The translations under genes and the position numbers were made by a program. Positions 1-7,518 of a stretch of 23,249 bases of DNA are shown here, one piece after another (position 1 is the first letter of the stretch; every line of letters begins with the position of its first letter). This stretch comes from DAOMOD01 sp964526035 (GTDB lineage Bacteria > Pseudomonadota > Gammaproteobacteria > Xanthomonadales > BPKI01): contig CAZGKE010000048.1 in NCBI GenBank assembly GCA_964526035.1, positions 1 through 23,249 on the forward strand, read 5' to 3'. Below the pieces are notes generated by a model, which had not been told where the DNA came from, searched no databases, and saw only the letters and a list, made by a program, of their open reading frames with translations.

Positions 1-50
1 TCGGGGCTGAAGACCAAGCGAGTTCGGTAAGGTAATTGCGGAACACCACA

Positions 51-1325
51 CTAGGACACCCAAACCAGCGACAGCCACGGCCACCATGTGATCACGACAA
101 GCGCAATCAGAAGGATGCCGAAGAAAGGCAGGCAAGCCCGCGCCAGCTCCAGCAGCGGCACCTTGAAGCGCAGGCTGGCGATGAACAGGTTCATGCCGAT
201 CGGCGGGGTGAAATAGCCGATCTGCAGGTTGGCCAGCAGCAGGATGCCGAAGTGAACCGGGTCGATGTCGTAACCCTGCGCCACCGGAAGCAGCATCGGC
301 ACCAGCACGAACACCGCAGAGAACACATCCAGCAGCATGCCCACCAGCAGCAGAAAGCCGTTCACCAGCAAAAGGAACACCCAACGACTCTCGACGTTGG
401 CCTGCATCAGCGTGAACAGTTCCTGCGGCACCTCGGCGTCGATCATCCAGTTGGTGAGCCCCAGCGCCAGGCCAAGGATGATCAGGATCGCGCCGACCAT
501 GCGCATCGCCTCGCGGCCAACCGAGGCAAGCTTTCCCCACGGCAGTTCCCGGCGTATCAGCACCACCACCGCGAACACGTAGAGCGCGGTCACTGCAGCC
601 ACCTCGGATGGGGCCAGCCAGCCGCTGTAGATTCCGCCCAGGACCACGAACGGCAGCGGAATCTCCCAGGCTGCGTCGCGCAGCGCCGACCACAACTCTC
701 CGCGTCCGCGACGCTCGGCGCGCGGCACGGACATGCCCACCTGCATGCAGTAAAGCGCCAGCAGAACGATCATCAACAGACCCGGCAGGATGCCGGCAAT
801 GAACAGCTCGCCGATGTTCACCGGCGGCTGGGTATCGAGCTGTTGCGCTACGAAGCCATAGAGAATCAGCGGCAGCGATGGCGCGAACAGCAGGCCCAGG
901 CTCCCCGAGGTGGTGACCAATCCGAGACTGAACATGCGCGGGTAGCCTGCCTGCATCAGCGCGGGATACAGCAGCGCGCCGAGCGCCACGATGGTCACAC
1001 CGGACGCCCCGGTCAGAGCGGTGAAAAGCGCGCTCACCACCAGTGCGACGATGGCCAGGCCGCCCGGCAGCCAGCCAAGCAGCGCATCGGAAACCCGAAC
1101 CAGACGCCGCGGCGCCTGGCTTTCGCTGAGCAGGTAGCCGGCCAGTGTGAACAGCGGAATGGCGACGAGCACCGGATTCTCGCCGAGCCGGTAGAACTCG
1201 ATGATCACCACGCTCAGGTCGTAGCCGGCCAGGTGAAATCCGGCCAGCGCAACGGCACCAATCACCGCGAACAGCGGCGCGCCGAGCAGTGCGACAACGA
1301 CAAGGGCAAGGACGATCCAGAGCAC
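51..1325 (-). CDS. dctM: TRAP transporter large permease (DctM family)
   Basis: This is the large membrane subunit of a tripartite ATP-independent periplasmic (TRAP) transporter, which drives uptake of a solute delivered by a periplasmic binding protein using an ion gradient. The 424-residue product is almost wholly hydrophobic, with roughly 12 membrane segments, and carries the family's small-residue loops such as ALTGASGVT and SGSLGLLFAPS. Length is normal for DctM. The start is GTG, one base after the dctQ stop, so translation is probably coupled. It is the last gene of the tatT-dctP-dctQ-dctM operon. The 50 bases beyond its stop hold nothing recognisable. The substrate cannot be read from the sequence. 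Confidence 0.95.
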   Translation of the reverse strand: MLWIVLALVVVALLGAPLFAVIGAVALAGFHLAGYDLSVVIIEFYRLGENPVLVAIPLFTLAGYLLSESQAPRRLVRVSDALLGWLPGGLAIVALVVSALFTALTGASGVTIVALGALLYPALMQAGYPRMFSLGLVTTSGSLGLLFAPSLPLILYGFVAQQLDTQPPVNIGELFIAGILPGLLMIVLLALYCMQVGMSVPRAERRGRGELWSALRDAAWEIPLPFVVLGGIYSGWLAPSEVAAVTALYVFAVVVLIRRELPWGKLASVGREAMRMVGAILIILGLALGLTNWMIDAEVPQELFTLMQANVESRWVFLLLVNGFLLLVGMLLDVFSAVFVLVPMLLPVAQGYDIDPVHFGILLLANLQIGYFTPPIGMNLFIASLRFKVPLLELARACLPFFGILLIALVVITWWPWLSLVWVS

Positions 1326-1326
1326 C

Positions 1327-1833
1327 TCAGGACTCCGTCTTCCGGAACGCCCGCCAGGCCATGCGCAGCGCCAGCAGGCCGAAGCCCAGCGGCAGGATCA
1401 GCATCACCAGCCATGACGGAACCTGCGCGAACGCCATCTGCGGGTACTGCATTTCCAGGCGTACAAGGCTCACTGCGAACCAGGCCAGCAGCGCGCATAC
1501 GGCTGCGCCGAACAGCAGGCCGAAGCCGCGCAGCACCCTTTGCCCGCGGGCGCCCAGGAAACGCGATACCAGTTCGATCGAGATATGACGATCGCTGCGC
1601 GCCGCCGCCAACGCGCCCAGCATGGCCAGCCACAGTACCAGCGCGCGCAGCAGCGGATCGAGCCATACCACGCCGATATCGAAGAACGCGCGCAGCAATA
1701 CCTGCAGCCCTGCGCCGACGAGGAGCGCCGTCACCAGCGCCGCGAGAAGCGCATCCTCGAAACGGTGCAGCCAGCGCGTCAAGCGGCCGCGTCCGGAATC
1801 ACGGCGCCCGTTCGCCGTTGCGGTGTTCGGCAA
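1327..1833 (-). CDS. dctQ: TRAP transporter small permease (DctQ family)
   Basis: This is the small four-helix membrane subunit of the TRAP transporter, which pairs with DctM. The 168-residue product shows four hydrophobic segments and the family motif around ARSDRHISIELVSRF, after the second segment. The start given is TTG at 1833, with an AGAAGG-like ribosome site just upstream. It overlaps the end of dctP by 35 bp. A second TTG at 1782 would remove the overlap and 17 hydrophilic residues, so the start is uncertain. The gene is flanked tightly by dctP and dctM in one operon. Confidence 0.9.
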   Translation of the reverse strand: MPNTATANGRRDSGRGRLTRWLHRFEDALLAALVTALLVGAGLQVLLRAFFDIGVVWLDPLLRALVLWLAMLGALAAARSDRHISIELVSRFLGARGQRVLRGFGLLFGAAVCALLAWFAVSLVRLEMQYPQMAFAQVPSWLVMLILPLGFGLLALRMAWRAFRKTES

Positions 1834-2794
1834 GCGCCTTCTTCACCGCATTGACCACCTCGGCCGACAGGTCCCCGTCCTTGACCAGAACCCCCACGCT
1901 GTCCTCGCCAACCTTGCGCCATTCGGCGACCTCTTCGTCGGTAAGCTCGATGCGCGTCAGCCCCTGGTTGGCAAGCGCTTCACGCCCCACCACGTCATCG
2001 CGGCGATTGATCTCGTCGATTCGCAGTGCCGCTGCTTCAAAGGCCCGCCGCAGCGCGGCCTGATCAGGCTCGGACAGCCGGGCGAAGACGCGCTCGTCGA
2101 CCACTGCAAACCCGGATACGAACGACAGCGGGCTGTCGACCAGATACTCGAGCTGGGTATGCCACTGCAGGGCGATGGCCCCACCAGGCGTGTTGCCCGC
2201 GGTATCGATCAGCCCGGTCTGCAGGGCCACGAACACGTCCCCCAACGGCAGGGGAATCGGGCTCACTCCCCCGGACTCGAACGCCACCTGTCCGATGCGA
2301 TCGTTCTGCGGCACCCATACCTTCGACGCGCGCAGATCGACCCGATTGCGGATCGGCTTTTTGCTCATGAGGTACACGAAGCCGGCATTGATGATGCCGA
2401 GCGGCTCCAGCCCCTCCTTGCGCAGTCCCTCGTTCAGCATTGGGTCTACTTGTAGCCGAACGGCATCGACCTCGTCATAGCCACGAAACAGGAACGGCAG
2501 GCCATAGACCACCGCATCCTTGAACGCCACCGACATCTCGCTGCTGGTAAACGCAGCACCCTGCAGCTGCCCGACGCGGATCTTGCGCATCACCGTGGCG
2601 TCGCTGCCCTGCACGCCGCTGGGGAAGATGCGCACCTGGACGCGGCCGTCGGTGTCACGGCGCACCTCGTCGGCGGCCGCGCGCAGCTCGGTGGTCCAGG
2701 CGCTGCCGTCCGGGGCCAGCGTGGCCATGCGGATCTGGGTTTGCGCAGCCGCCGGCAGCGCGATCAGGGAGAGCAGTACGATCAGAAGGCGCAT
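1799..2794 (-). CDS. dctP: TRAP transporter periplasmic substrate-binding protein (DctP family)
   Basis: This is the periplasmic binding protein of the TRAP system. A signal peptide covers about residues 1-17 (hydrophobic core LLIVLLSLIALPAAA). The mature protein then begins with the family-typical IRMATLAPDGSAW. Length (331 aa) is normal. Most carboxylate-binding DctP/SiaP proteins have an Arg that salt-bridges the substrate in a K-[IVM]-R-V-P context. Here the same context reads SKVWVPQND, with Trp at about residue 160. The protein is encoded just after a TatT-type lipoprotein, a combination known from the Treponema pallidum Tp0956/Tp0957 pair. A non-carboxylate or hydrophobic ligand is therefore plausible, but this is inference. 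Confidence 0.93.
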   Translation of the reverse strand: MRLLIVLLSLIALPAAAQTQIRMATLAPDGSAWTTELRAAADEVRRDTDGRVQVRIFPSGVQGSDATVMRKIRVGQLQGAAFTSSEMSVAFKDAVVYGLPFLFRGYDEVDAVRLQVDPMLNEGLRKEGLEPLGIINAGFVYLMSKKPIRNRVDLRASKVWVPQNDRIGQVAFESGGVSPIPLPLGDVFVALQTGLIDTAGNTPGGAIALQWHTQLEYLVDSPLSFVSGFAVVDERVFARLSEPDQAALRRAFEAAALRIDEINRRDDVVGREALANQGLTRIELTDEEVAEWRKVGEDSVGVLVKDGDLSAEVVNAVKKALAEHRNGERAP

Positions 2795-2817
2795 ACGGTT
2801 TCTGTGACTCCATGCAT

Positions 2818-3675
2818 TCAGAAGTAGTCCGGCGACTCCGCCAGCAGTTCGTTGGCGCGCTCGCGCGCCAGCACGTTCAGAAGGGTAAGTCCCGGCATCT
2901 GAACGTCCCCTTTCAGCACCTCCTCGAGAAGGCGGTCGTGCAGTTCCTGGTCGAACATCAGCCGCGCATAGCTCTCCGCATAAAGTACCCGCGCCATCTG
3001 GTTGCGTCCTTTCGAAATTTCCAGCGCGCGTTCGAAGGACGCCCTGCCCTTCTCCGGTTTGCCGCCCAGGCTTTCCGGCCTCAGTGAGTTCAGCACACCC
3101 AGATACATGTGCGGCATGCCCATGTCGTGGGTGTCGTCGAGCGCCACCACGCGCTCCAGACAGGCCTCGACCTTGGGGATATCGGCAACCGCATTCAGGT
3201 CATGCGAGTTTGCCTGGATCCATCCCGCCCAGGCCGAACACAGCCCGTATAGAACGCCTGCGCGCCGCTCCGGCACCTTCATGACCACCGGCGCAAAATC
3301 CCGATAGGGACTGGTCAGCACCGCGCACAGGTCGGCAATGTCGCTGCAGGTCGCACGTCGCGCGTAGTCGAGCGCCTTCCGGGTATGTCGGGCAGAACTT
3401 TCCCGGTCCTGCACAAAGCTGCCGCCATAGGCCCCATACAGCCGCGCGCCGCCGAGCAGCAGCCCGGCATTTTCCGGGTCCTGCGCAATCATGCCGTCGA
3501 GAAGAAGCAGATAGGCGGGAAGACCGGCCGCCACGATCGCCGGGTCGTCCTGGTTGAGTACCCCCAGGCTGACCGCGTCGGAGAGCCGCTCCGTGGCGCT
3601 CCCGGCCACGGTGGCGCAACCCTGCAGCAGGGTGGCACAGACTCCGGCAACGATTGCGAAAAGTACGAATCTCAT
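2818..3675 (-). CDS. tatT: TRAP-associated TatT-family lipoprotein
   Basis: This is a predicted periplasmic lipoprotein of the TatT family, the helical TPR-like T component that associates with TRAP binding proteins (structurally known as a trimer in Treponema). The start at 3675 gives a lipoprotein signal with lipobox LLQGC (Cys20), and a GGGGAAG ribosome site lies upstream. The frame stays open to 3789 but that extension is not signal-like. Family signatures include LLLDGMIAQDPENA, WAGWIQANSHDLNA, MYLGVLNSLRPESLGGKPEKG and the C-terminal ELLAESPDYF. It is the first gene of the operon, 23 bp before dctP. The 285-aa length matches the family. Confidence 0.93.
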   Translation of the reverse strand: MRFVLFAIVAGVCATLLQGCATVAGSATERLSDAVSLGVLNQDDPAIVAAGLPAYLLLLDGMIAQDPENAGLLLGGARLYGAYGGSFVQDRESSARHTRKALDYARRATCSDIADLCAVLTSPYRDFAPVVMKVPERRAGVLYGLCSAWAGWIQANSHDLNAVADIPKVEACLERVVALDDTHDMGMPHMYLGVLNSLRPESLGGKPEKGRASFERALEISKGRNQMARVLYAESYARLMFDQELHDRLLEEVLKGDVQMPGLTLLNVLARERANELLAESPDYF

Positions 3676-3753
3676 ACGCTCAGACTTCCCCAAAGCTCTC
3701 CAGTGACAGCCATTCCCGACAACTGCGGCACGACTGCCGCGTGACCAACCTAC

Positions 3754-3769
3754 CTGCAAACCTTTGCAG
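3754..3769. promoter_or_regulatory. Candidate operator palindrome upstream of the TRAP operon
   Basis: A perfect inverted repeat, CTGCAAA-CC-TTTGCAG, lies about 80-95 bp before the tatT start, in the 225-bp gap to folD. Size and symmetry fit a dimeric repressor site. A second, weaker dyad (GCGGCA-CGAC-TGCCGC, 3725-3740) lies closer to tatT. No clear -35/-10 pair was found, and no regulator gene is adjacent. The rest of the gap, 3770-3900, shows nothing. Confidence 0.35.
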
Positions 3770-3900
3770 CAATCCTGCAGCCACTTCATCGCAACGCAAT
3801 CAGGCAGTAGTGCACAACCCCGATGCGGGCCGAATGATACGGACGATCAGCGGCTATGCCACGGAAGAATGCACGGAACTGCGTGGGCACGGCGTCACCA

Positions 3901-4749
3901 TCAATGATGCTCTGCCGCCTCAAGCGTGTTCTGCATCAGGGTCGCGACCGTCATCGGACCAACGCCGCCCGGCACCGGCGTGATCCAGGCTGCACGCGCC
4001 GCGGCCGCTGCGAAATCCACGTCTCCGCACAGGTGCCCCTGCGCATCGCGATTGATGCCCACATCGATGACGACCGCCCCCGGCTTGACCCACTCCCCCG
4101 GAACCAGTCCGCGCCTTCCGACCGCCACCACCAGAATGTCGGCCATGCCTACGAAGCCCTGCAGGTCCTGCGTGAAGCGATGCGTGGAGGTTACGGTTGC
4201 CCCGGCCAGCAGCAGCTCCAGCGCCATCGGTCTGCCAACGTGATTGGAAGCGCCGACCACCACCGCATGACGACCGCGCACCGGCTGATCGGTATGTGCG
4301 AGAAGATTCATCACACCCTTGGGCGTGCACGGACGCAATCCCGGCTGGCGCAGCGCCAGACGGCCGACGTTCTCAGGGTGGAAGCCATCGACGTCCTTGT
4401 CCGGACGAATCGCCTGAATCAATTCATGCGGGTCAAAGTGATCAGGCAGAGGAAACTGCACCAGGATGCCGTCGATGACCGAATCCGCATTGAGCTGCGC
4501 TACCAGTGCCATCAGCTCGGCCTGGTCAATGTTGGAGGGAAGGTCGAAATCGCGCGACACGAAGCCGGCCCGCTCGCACGCTCGGCGCTTGTTGCGCACA
4601 TACACGGACGACGCCGGGTCGTCGCCCACCAGGATGACCGCCAGGCCAGGGGCGCGCAGCCCGCGCGAAACGCGCTGAGCCACCCGCTCGGCAATGCGAT
4701 CGATCAGTTCCTCGGCAATGCGCTTGCCATCGAGAATGGAGGCCGTCAT
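3901..4749 (-). CDS. folD: Bifunctional methylenetetrahydrofolate dehydrogenase / methenyltetrahydrofolate cyclohydrolase
   Basis: This cytosolic enzyme interconverts 5,10-methylene-, 5,10-methenyl- and 10-formyl-tetrahydrofolate, supplying one-carbon units. The 282-aa product has the full FolD signature: SSVYVRNK with Tyr50 and catalytic Lys54, VQFPLP with Gln98, DKDVDGF with Asp121, PCTPKG, the dinucleotide-binding stretch VVGASNHVGRPM, and the C-terminal TPVGGVGPMT-type loop, here written TPVPGGVGPMT. The ATG at 4749 is preferred over a TTG at 4770 because a perfect TATAAT lies at 4779-4784, which would put transcription start almost on the TTG. The gene is transcribed alone and diverges from the DUF1244 gene. 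Confidence 0.97.
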   Translation of the reverse strand: MTASILDGKRIAEELIDRIAERVAQRVSRGLRAPGLAVILVGDDPASSVYVRNKRRACERAGFVSRDFDLPSNIDQAELMALVAQLNADSVIDGILVQFPLPDHFDPHELIQAIRPDKDVDGFHPENVGRLALRQPGLRPCTPKGVMNLLAHTDQPVRGRHAVVVGASNHVGRPMALELLLAGATVTSTHRFTQDLQGFVGMADILVVAVGRRGLVPGEWVKPGAVVIDVGINRDAQGHLCGDVDFAAAAARAAWITPVPGGVGPMTVATLMQNTLEAAEHH

Positions 4750-4778
4750 CAAACAATGAATGGCTGACAAAGTCCGGC

Positions 4779-4784
4779 ATTATA
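4779..4784 (-). promoter_or_regulatory. folD promoter -10 element
   Basis: Read on the minus strand this is a perfect TATAAT, about 30 bp before the folD ATG, in the 63-bp divergent gap. The -35 region (GC-rich, TTCGGG-like at best) is poor. The predicted leader is about 23 nt and has no clear Shine-Dalgarno sequence. Confidence 0.5.
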
Positions 4785-4812
4785 GCGGTGCCTCCACGCC
4801 GACCCCGAACCC

Positions 4813-5115
4813 ATGACCGACACCACCACATTCGAAGCCGCCGCCTTCCGTCGCCTGGTCAGCCATCTGCGCGAACGCAGCGACGTCCAGAACATCGACC
4901 TGATGATCCAGGCCGGCTTCTGCCGCAACTGCCTGGCTGACTGGCTACGCGAGGCCGCCGAGTCCGAAGGCGTGGCCATGGGGCGCGAGGAAGCGCGCCA
5001 GCACGTCTACGGCATGCCCTTTGGCGAATGGAAGGGCAAGTACCAGAAAGAGGCCACAGCGGAGCAGCTCGCCGCGTTCGAAGCCAGTCAGGCGCGACAC
5101 AAGTCGGGGGCGTAG
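4813..5115 (+). CDS. DUF1244 family protein
   Basis: This is a small cytosolic protein of 100 residues, the typical length for the DUF1244 family. The family hallmark is present in full: a helix ending in GFCRNCL (two cysteines near residues 37 and 40), then ADWLREAAE, and the block HVYGMPFGEWKGKYQ near residues 65-79. The paired cysteines could bind metal or form a redox pair, but the role is not established from sequence. It stands alone, diverges from folD and converges on the dehydrogenase gene. The start ATG directly follows a short gap without an obvious ribosome site. Confidence 0.9.
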   Translation: MTDTTTFEAAAFRRLVSHLRERSDVQNIDLMIQAGFCRNCLADWLREAAESEGVAMGREEARQHVYGMPFGEWKGKYQKEATAEQLAAFEASQARHKSGA

Positions 5116-5184
5116 GCTTCACCACGCCCGCGCACCGTCAAACCTCGCCGCGGGCCGGAGCGTTGCGCAAGGGTCGCACTTGGG

Positions 5185-6513
5185 TCATTCGAACCCGTCG
5201 CCGAAAATGTACCCCTCGGGCAATACGAAGCTCGAAACGAACTTGCGGATGTTGCCGGCGATACTGACCGAGTAGAGATTGCCTGCCTCATCCTCGCCGA
5301 AACCGACTACGTCAGTGTGCGTAGTGAATTCGGTCTTGGGCCAGACGCCGGATACCGGCTCGCTGGTGTACCAGATTCGGTTGCTTACGTAGTCGCCGAA
5401 CCAGTAGGTGCCGCGCATCTCCGGATAGGGCCCGCGGAACATGTAGCCGCCGCTGGTGGATCCGCCGTCGCCGCGCGGGTAGTCAAGCAGCGGCAGCGTG
5501 GAGCCCGGGAAGGAATTGGTCGGGCTGCTCACGCATGGCGCGGTGGTCTTGTTGACGCGAAACCCCTCCATGCAGCCCCAGCCAAAGTGCAGCGCCTGGC
5601 CCAGGGGGGCGCGGCTGACTTCTTCGCGGGCACTTTGGCCGACATCGGCGATATACATGTCGCCGTTGCTGCGGTCGAAGGAAAAGCGCCAGGGGTTGCG
5701 CAAACCGGTATGCCAGATCTCGTCGCAGGTGTTGGCGCTCGCGATGAAGGGATTTCCCGGCGGGATGGAGTAGTTGGCCGGCTCGCCCGGGGTCGCGCCG
5801 CACATGTCTGCGCCGGCACTGGCGGTGGGGGAGTCGATATCGAGACGCAGGATCTTGCCCAGCAGCCAGTAATTCAGGGTGGGCGCCCCCGCCGGGGTGC
5901 ACGTGTTCGGATTGCTGTTGGCCGGCTTCTTCCAGTTGCAGAGCGCAAAGCCGTGCGGATCGTTCTGCGGGCCACCGTCGCCCGAGGAATAATACAGGTA
6001 GCCATCAGGCCCGAAGTGCAGATCGCCGCCGTTGTGGTTACCGGCCAGGTCCGGCACGCGGATGATATCGAGGCGACTGGTGGGATCGGCCACGTTGGGG
6101 TCACCCGCGGAGACGGTGAATCGTGCGACCACCTGGTCGGGCGTGGTACCCAGCCGCGGTTCGGCGCCCGGCGCGGTGAACGCGACATAGAAGTGGCCAT
6201 TCACCACGAACAAGGGGTGGAATGCCAGTCCCAGCAGGCCGGATTCGCTGCTGGTGGTCACCGACAATGACAGGAACGGCGTCGCCAGCAGGGTCGGGTT
6301 GCCGTTGCCATCGAGCTGAGCGACCCGGATACCGCCGGTCTTCTCCACGATGAAGATGCGGTTGCTGCCGTCACCAGCATGGCGCAACGCCACCGGCTGG
6401 CTGAGGCCGCTGAGAAAAGGGTCGAGACTGAGATCAGACGGCAGTGACTGTGCAGTAGCCGGCGCAGTGACGAGGAGGATGGCAGCACAAAGACAACAGC
6501 GAAACAAATCCAT
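5185..6513 (-). CDS. Secreted PQQ-dependent sugar (glucose/sorbosone) dehydrogenase-like protein
   Basis: This is a predicted exported six-bladed beta-propeller of the glucose/sorbosone dehydrogenase family, which oxidises sugars in the periplasm or outside the cell using PQQ. A signal peptide (residues about 1-21, ending ATAQS) fixes the start at 6513; the frame is open further upstream to 6864 but that part is not protein-like. Family motifs are GLLGLAFHP, AGNHNGGDLHFGPDG with the candidate catalytic His160, LRNPWRFSFDR and ADVGQSAREEV. Several cysteine pairs suggest disulfides. The substrate is unknown. The last residues, IFGDGFE (436-442), form a short tail outside the propeller. The gene converges with the DUF1244 gene. 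Confidence 0.88.
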   Translation of the reverse strand: MDLFRCCLCAAILLVTAPATAQSLPSDLSLDPFLSGLSQPVALRHAGDGSNRIFIVEKTGGIRVAQLDGNGNPTLLATPFLSLSVTTSSESGLLGLAFHPLFVVNGHFYVAFTAPGAEPRLGTTPDQVVARFTVSAGDPNVADPTSRLDIIRVPDLAGNHNGGDLHFGPDGYLYYSSGDGGPQNDPHGFALCNWKKPANSNPNTCTPAGAPTLNYWLLGKILRLDIDSPTASAGADMCGATPGEPANYSIPPGNPFIASANTCDEIWHTGLRNPWRFSFDRSNGDMYIADVGQSAREEVSRAPLGQALHFGWGCMEGFRVNKTTAPCVSSPTNSFPGSTLPLLDYPRGDGGSTSGGYMFRGPYPEMRGTYWFGDYVSNRIWYTSEPVSGVWPKTEFTTHTDVVGFGEDEAGNLYSVSIAGNIRKFVSSFVLPEGYIFGDGFE

Positions 6514-6803
6514 GGGGCGTTTCCGGAGGCCTAGATTGGGGGAACCGACAGGCACATGGACGGATGCCGACTTCTGATCGGTCAAGCCACGCCCGATGCA
6601 GCAGCACATCGAGCTTCGATCACCGTCGCGCCTGAGCAAGGTGTGGGTGCAAGGATACTTCATGCGGCCCGGAAGCACTTGAAACCACCTCCTCGGATCC
6701 TGATCAATGCGTCGTGCGTCCCTTCCTGGACGATACTGAGTCGGGGCAAACCGCGACCAGCACTGCGCGCGGAGCCGCAAGACGGCCGAGTTGACCGCTG
6801 CGC

Positions 6804-7406
6804 TCAGTCCCCGCAGTTCGGCAAGGTCATCGCTGCCGGATACCCACTGGCCTGACAGCGCCACTCGATGCCTGAGAAGCCCGATGCCCGCGGAATCAGA
6901 CGGATGACGCCGCCGTCTGCCACCTCCGGCTTCAGTCGGATCGCAATGACGCCCTCGGCTTCAAGGTCGATGGATTCGACCGGTCCACCCGCGTGCGAGG
7001 CGGGCTCACCCAGGCCGACGGCACCCACACTGCCGGGCCAGGTCCCCATGCTCAAGTAATGCTCCGCAACTGACAGCTTGAATACATTTCCTCGCAACAC
7101 CGCCTCGGTGGCTTCGGCCTGCTGTCTGCTGAACTCGTTCTCAGCGGCCAACACCGCCCGACGTCGATCATCCTGCGCAATTTGCTCTTCCAGCGCGGTC
7201 CGCGCGTCGGACGTGCTGCGCTCGACGCTGTCGGCGAGGTCGCCGGCAATGTCCTGTGCCTCGGCGCGCACCTGGTCGAGACTGATGTGAGCGGCTTCAG
7301 CGACGTCAGCAAGCCGCGCTTGCAACACCAGACGATCGTAGACGAACAGCGCCAGTCCGACCGCGACCAGGACGGCAACGAAGGTAAGGAAAAAGGTTTT
7401 CACCAT
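6804..7406 (-). CDS. Membrane-anchored coiled-coil protein with pilin-like C-terminal domain
   Basis: The 200-aa product has one N-terminal membrane helix (about residues 4-24), a charged, Ala/Glu-rich, probably coiled-coil segment (about 35-100), and a C-terminal domain resembling the globular head of type IVa pilins. Pilin-like features in order are AEHYLSMGTWP, EGVIAIRL, GVIRLIP and a Cys-bounded loop from EWRC to LPNC, matching the pilin D-region. It lacks a prepilin peptidase site (no Gly-Phe/Met with Glu at +5), so it is probably not processed as a pilin. The ATG at 7406 has an AGGG ribosome site and is preferred over an upstream start at 7436. It lies between glutaminase and the sugar dehydrogenase. 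Function is unknown; pilin-like is an inference from motif spacing. Confidence 0.75.
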   Translation of the reverse strand: MVKTFFLTFVAVLVAVGLALFVYDRLVLQARLADVAEAAHISLDQVRAEAQDIAGDLADSVERSTSDARTALEEQIAQDDRRRAVLAAENEFSRQQAEATEAVLRGNVFKLSVAEHYLSMGTWPGSVGAVGLGEPASHAGGPVESIDLEAEGVIAIRLKPEVADGGVIRLIPRASGFSGIEWRCQASGYPAAMTLPNCGD

Positions 7407-7422
7407 GGTGACCCTGAGGCTG

Positions 7423-7450
7423 CCGGCAGATGGCACGCCATCTTAGCCGG
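7423..7450. repeat. Inverted repeat in the leader of the pilin-like gene
   Basis: CCGGC-AGATGGC-AC-GCCATCT-TA-GCCGG forms a 12-bp stem with a two-base bulge, centred about 30 bp before the ATG at 7406. No T tract follows on either strand, so it is more likely an operator or a leader hairpin than a terminator. Confidence 0.5.
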
Positions 7451-7518
7451 ACCGATGATGACCGCCACCGTACCCTTGCGCGCTGTGCCTTCAGATCCTC
7501 GCAATGTCTACAGGCAAT

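Noticed and set aside
36..2063. Long plus-strand open frame opposite the TRAP genes
   Set aside because: Its product is Gln/Arg/His-rich with no domain, and it lies antisense to three well-recognised genes; GC-rich coding DNA gives such mirror frames.
6514..6803. 290-bp gap between the pilin-like and dehydrogenase genes
   Set aside because: Looked for terminator, promoter, small gene or RNA; only a weak 5-bp inverted repeat (CGTCC/GGACG) was seen, not enough to call anything.
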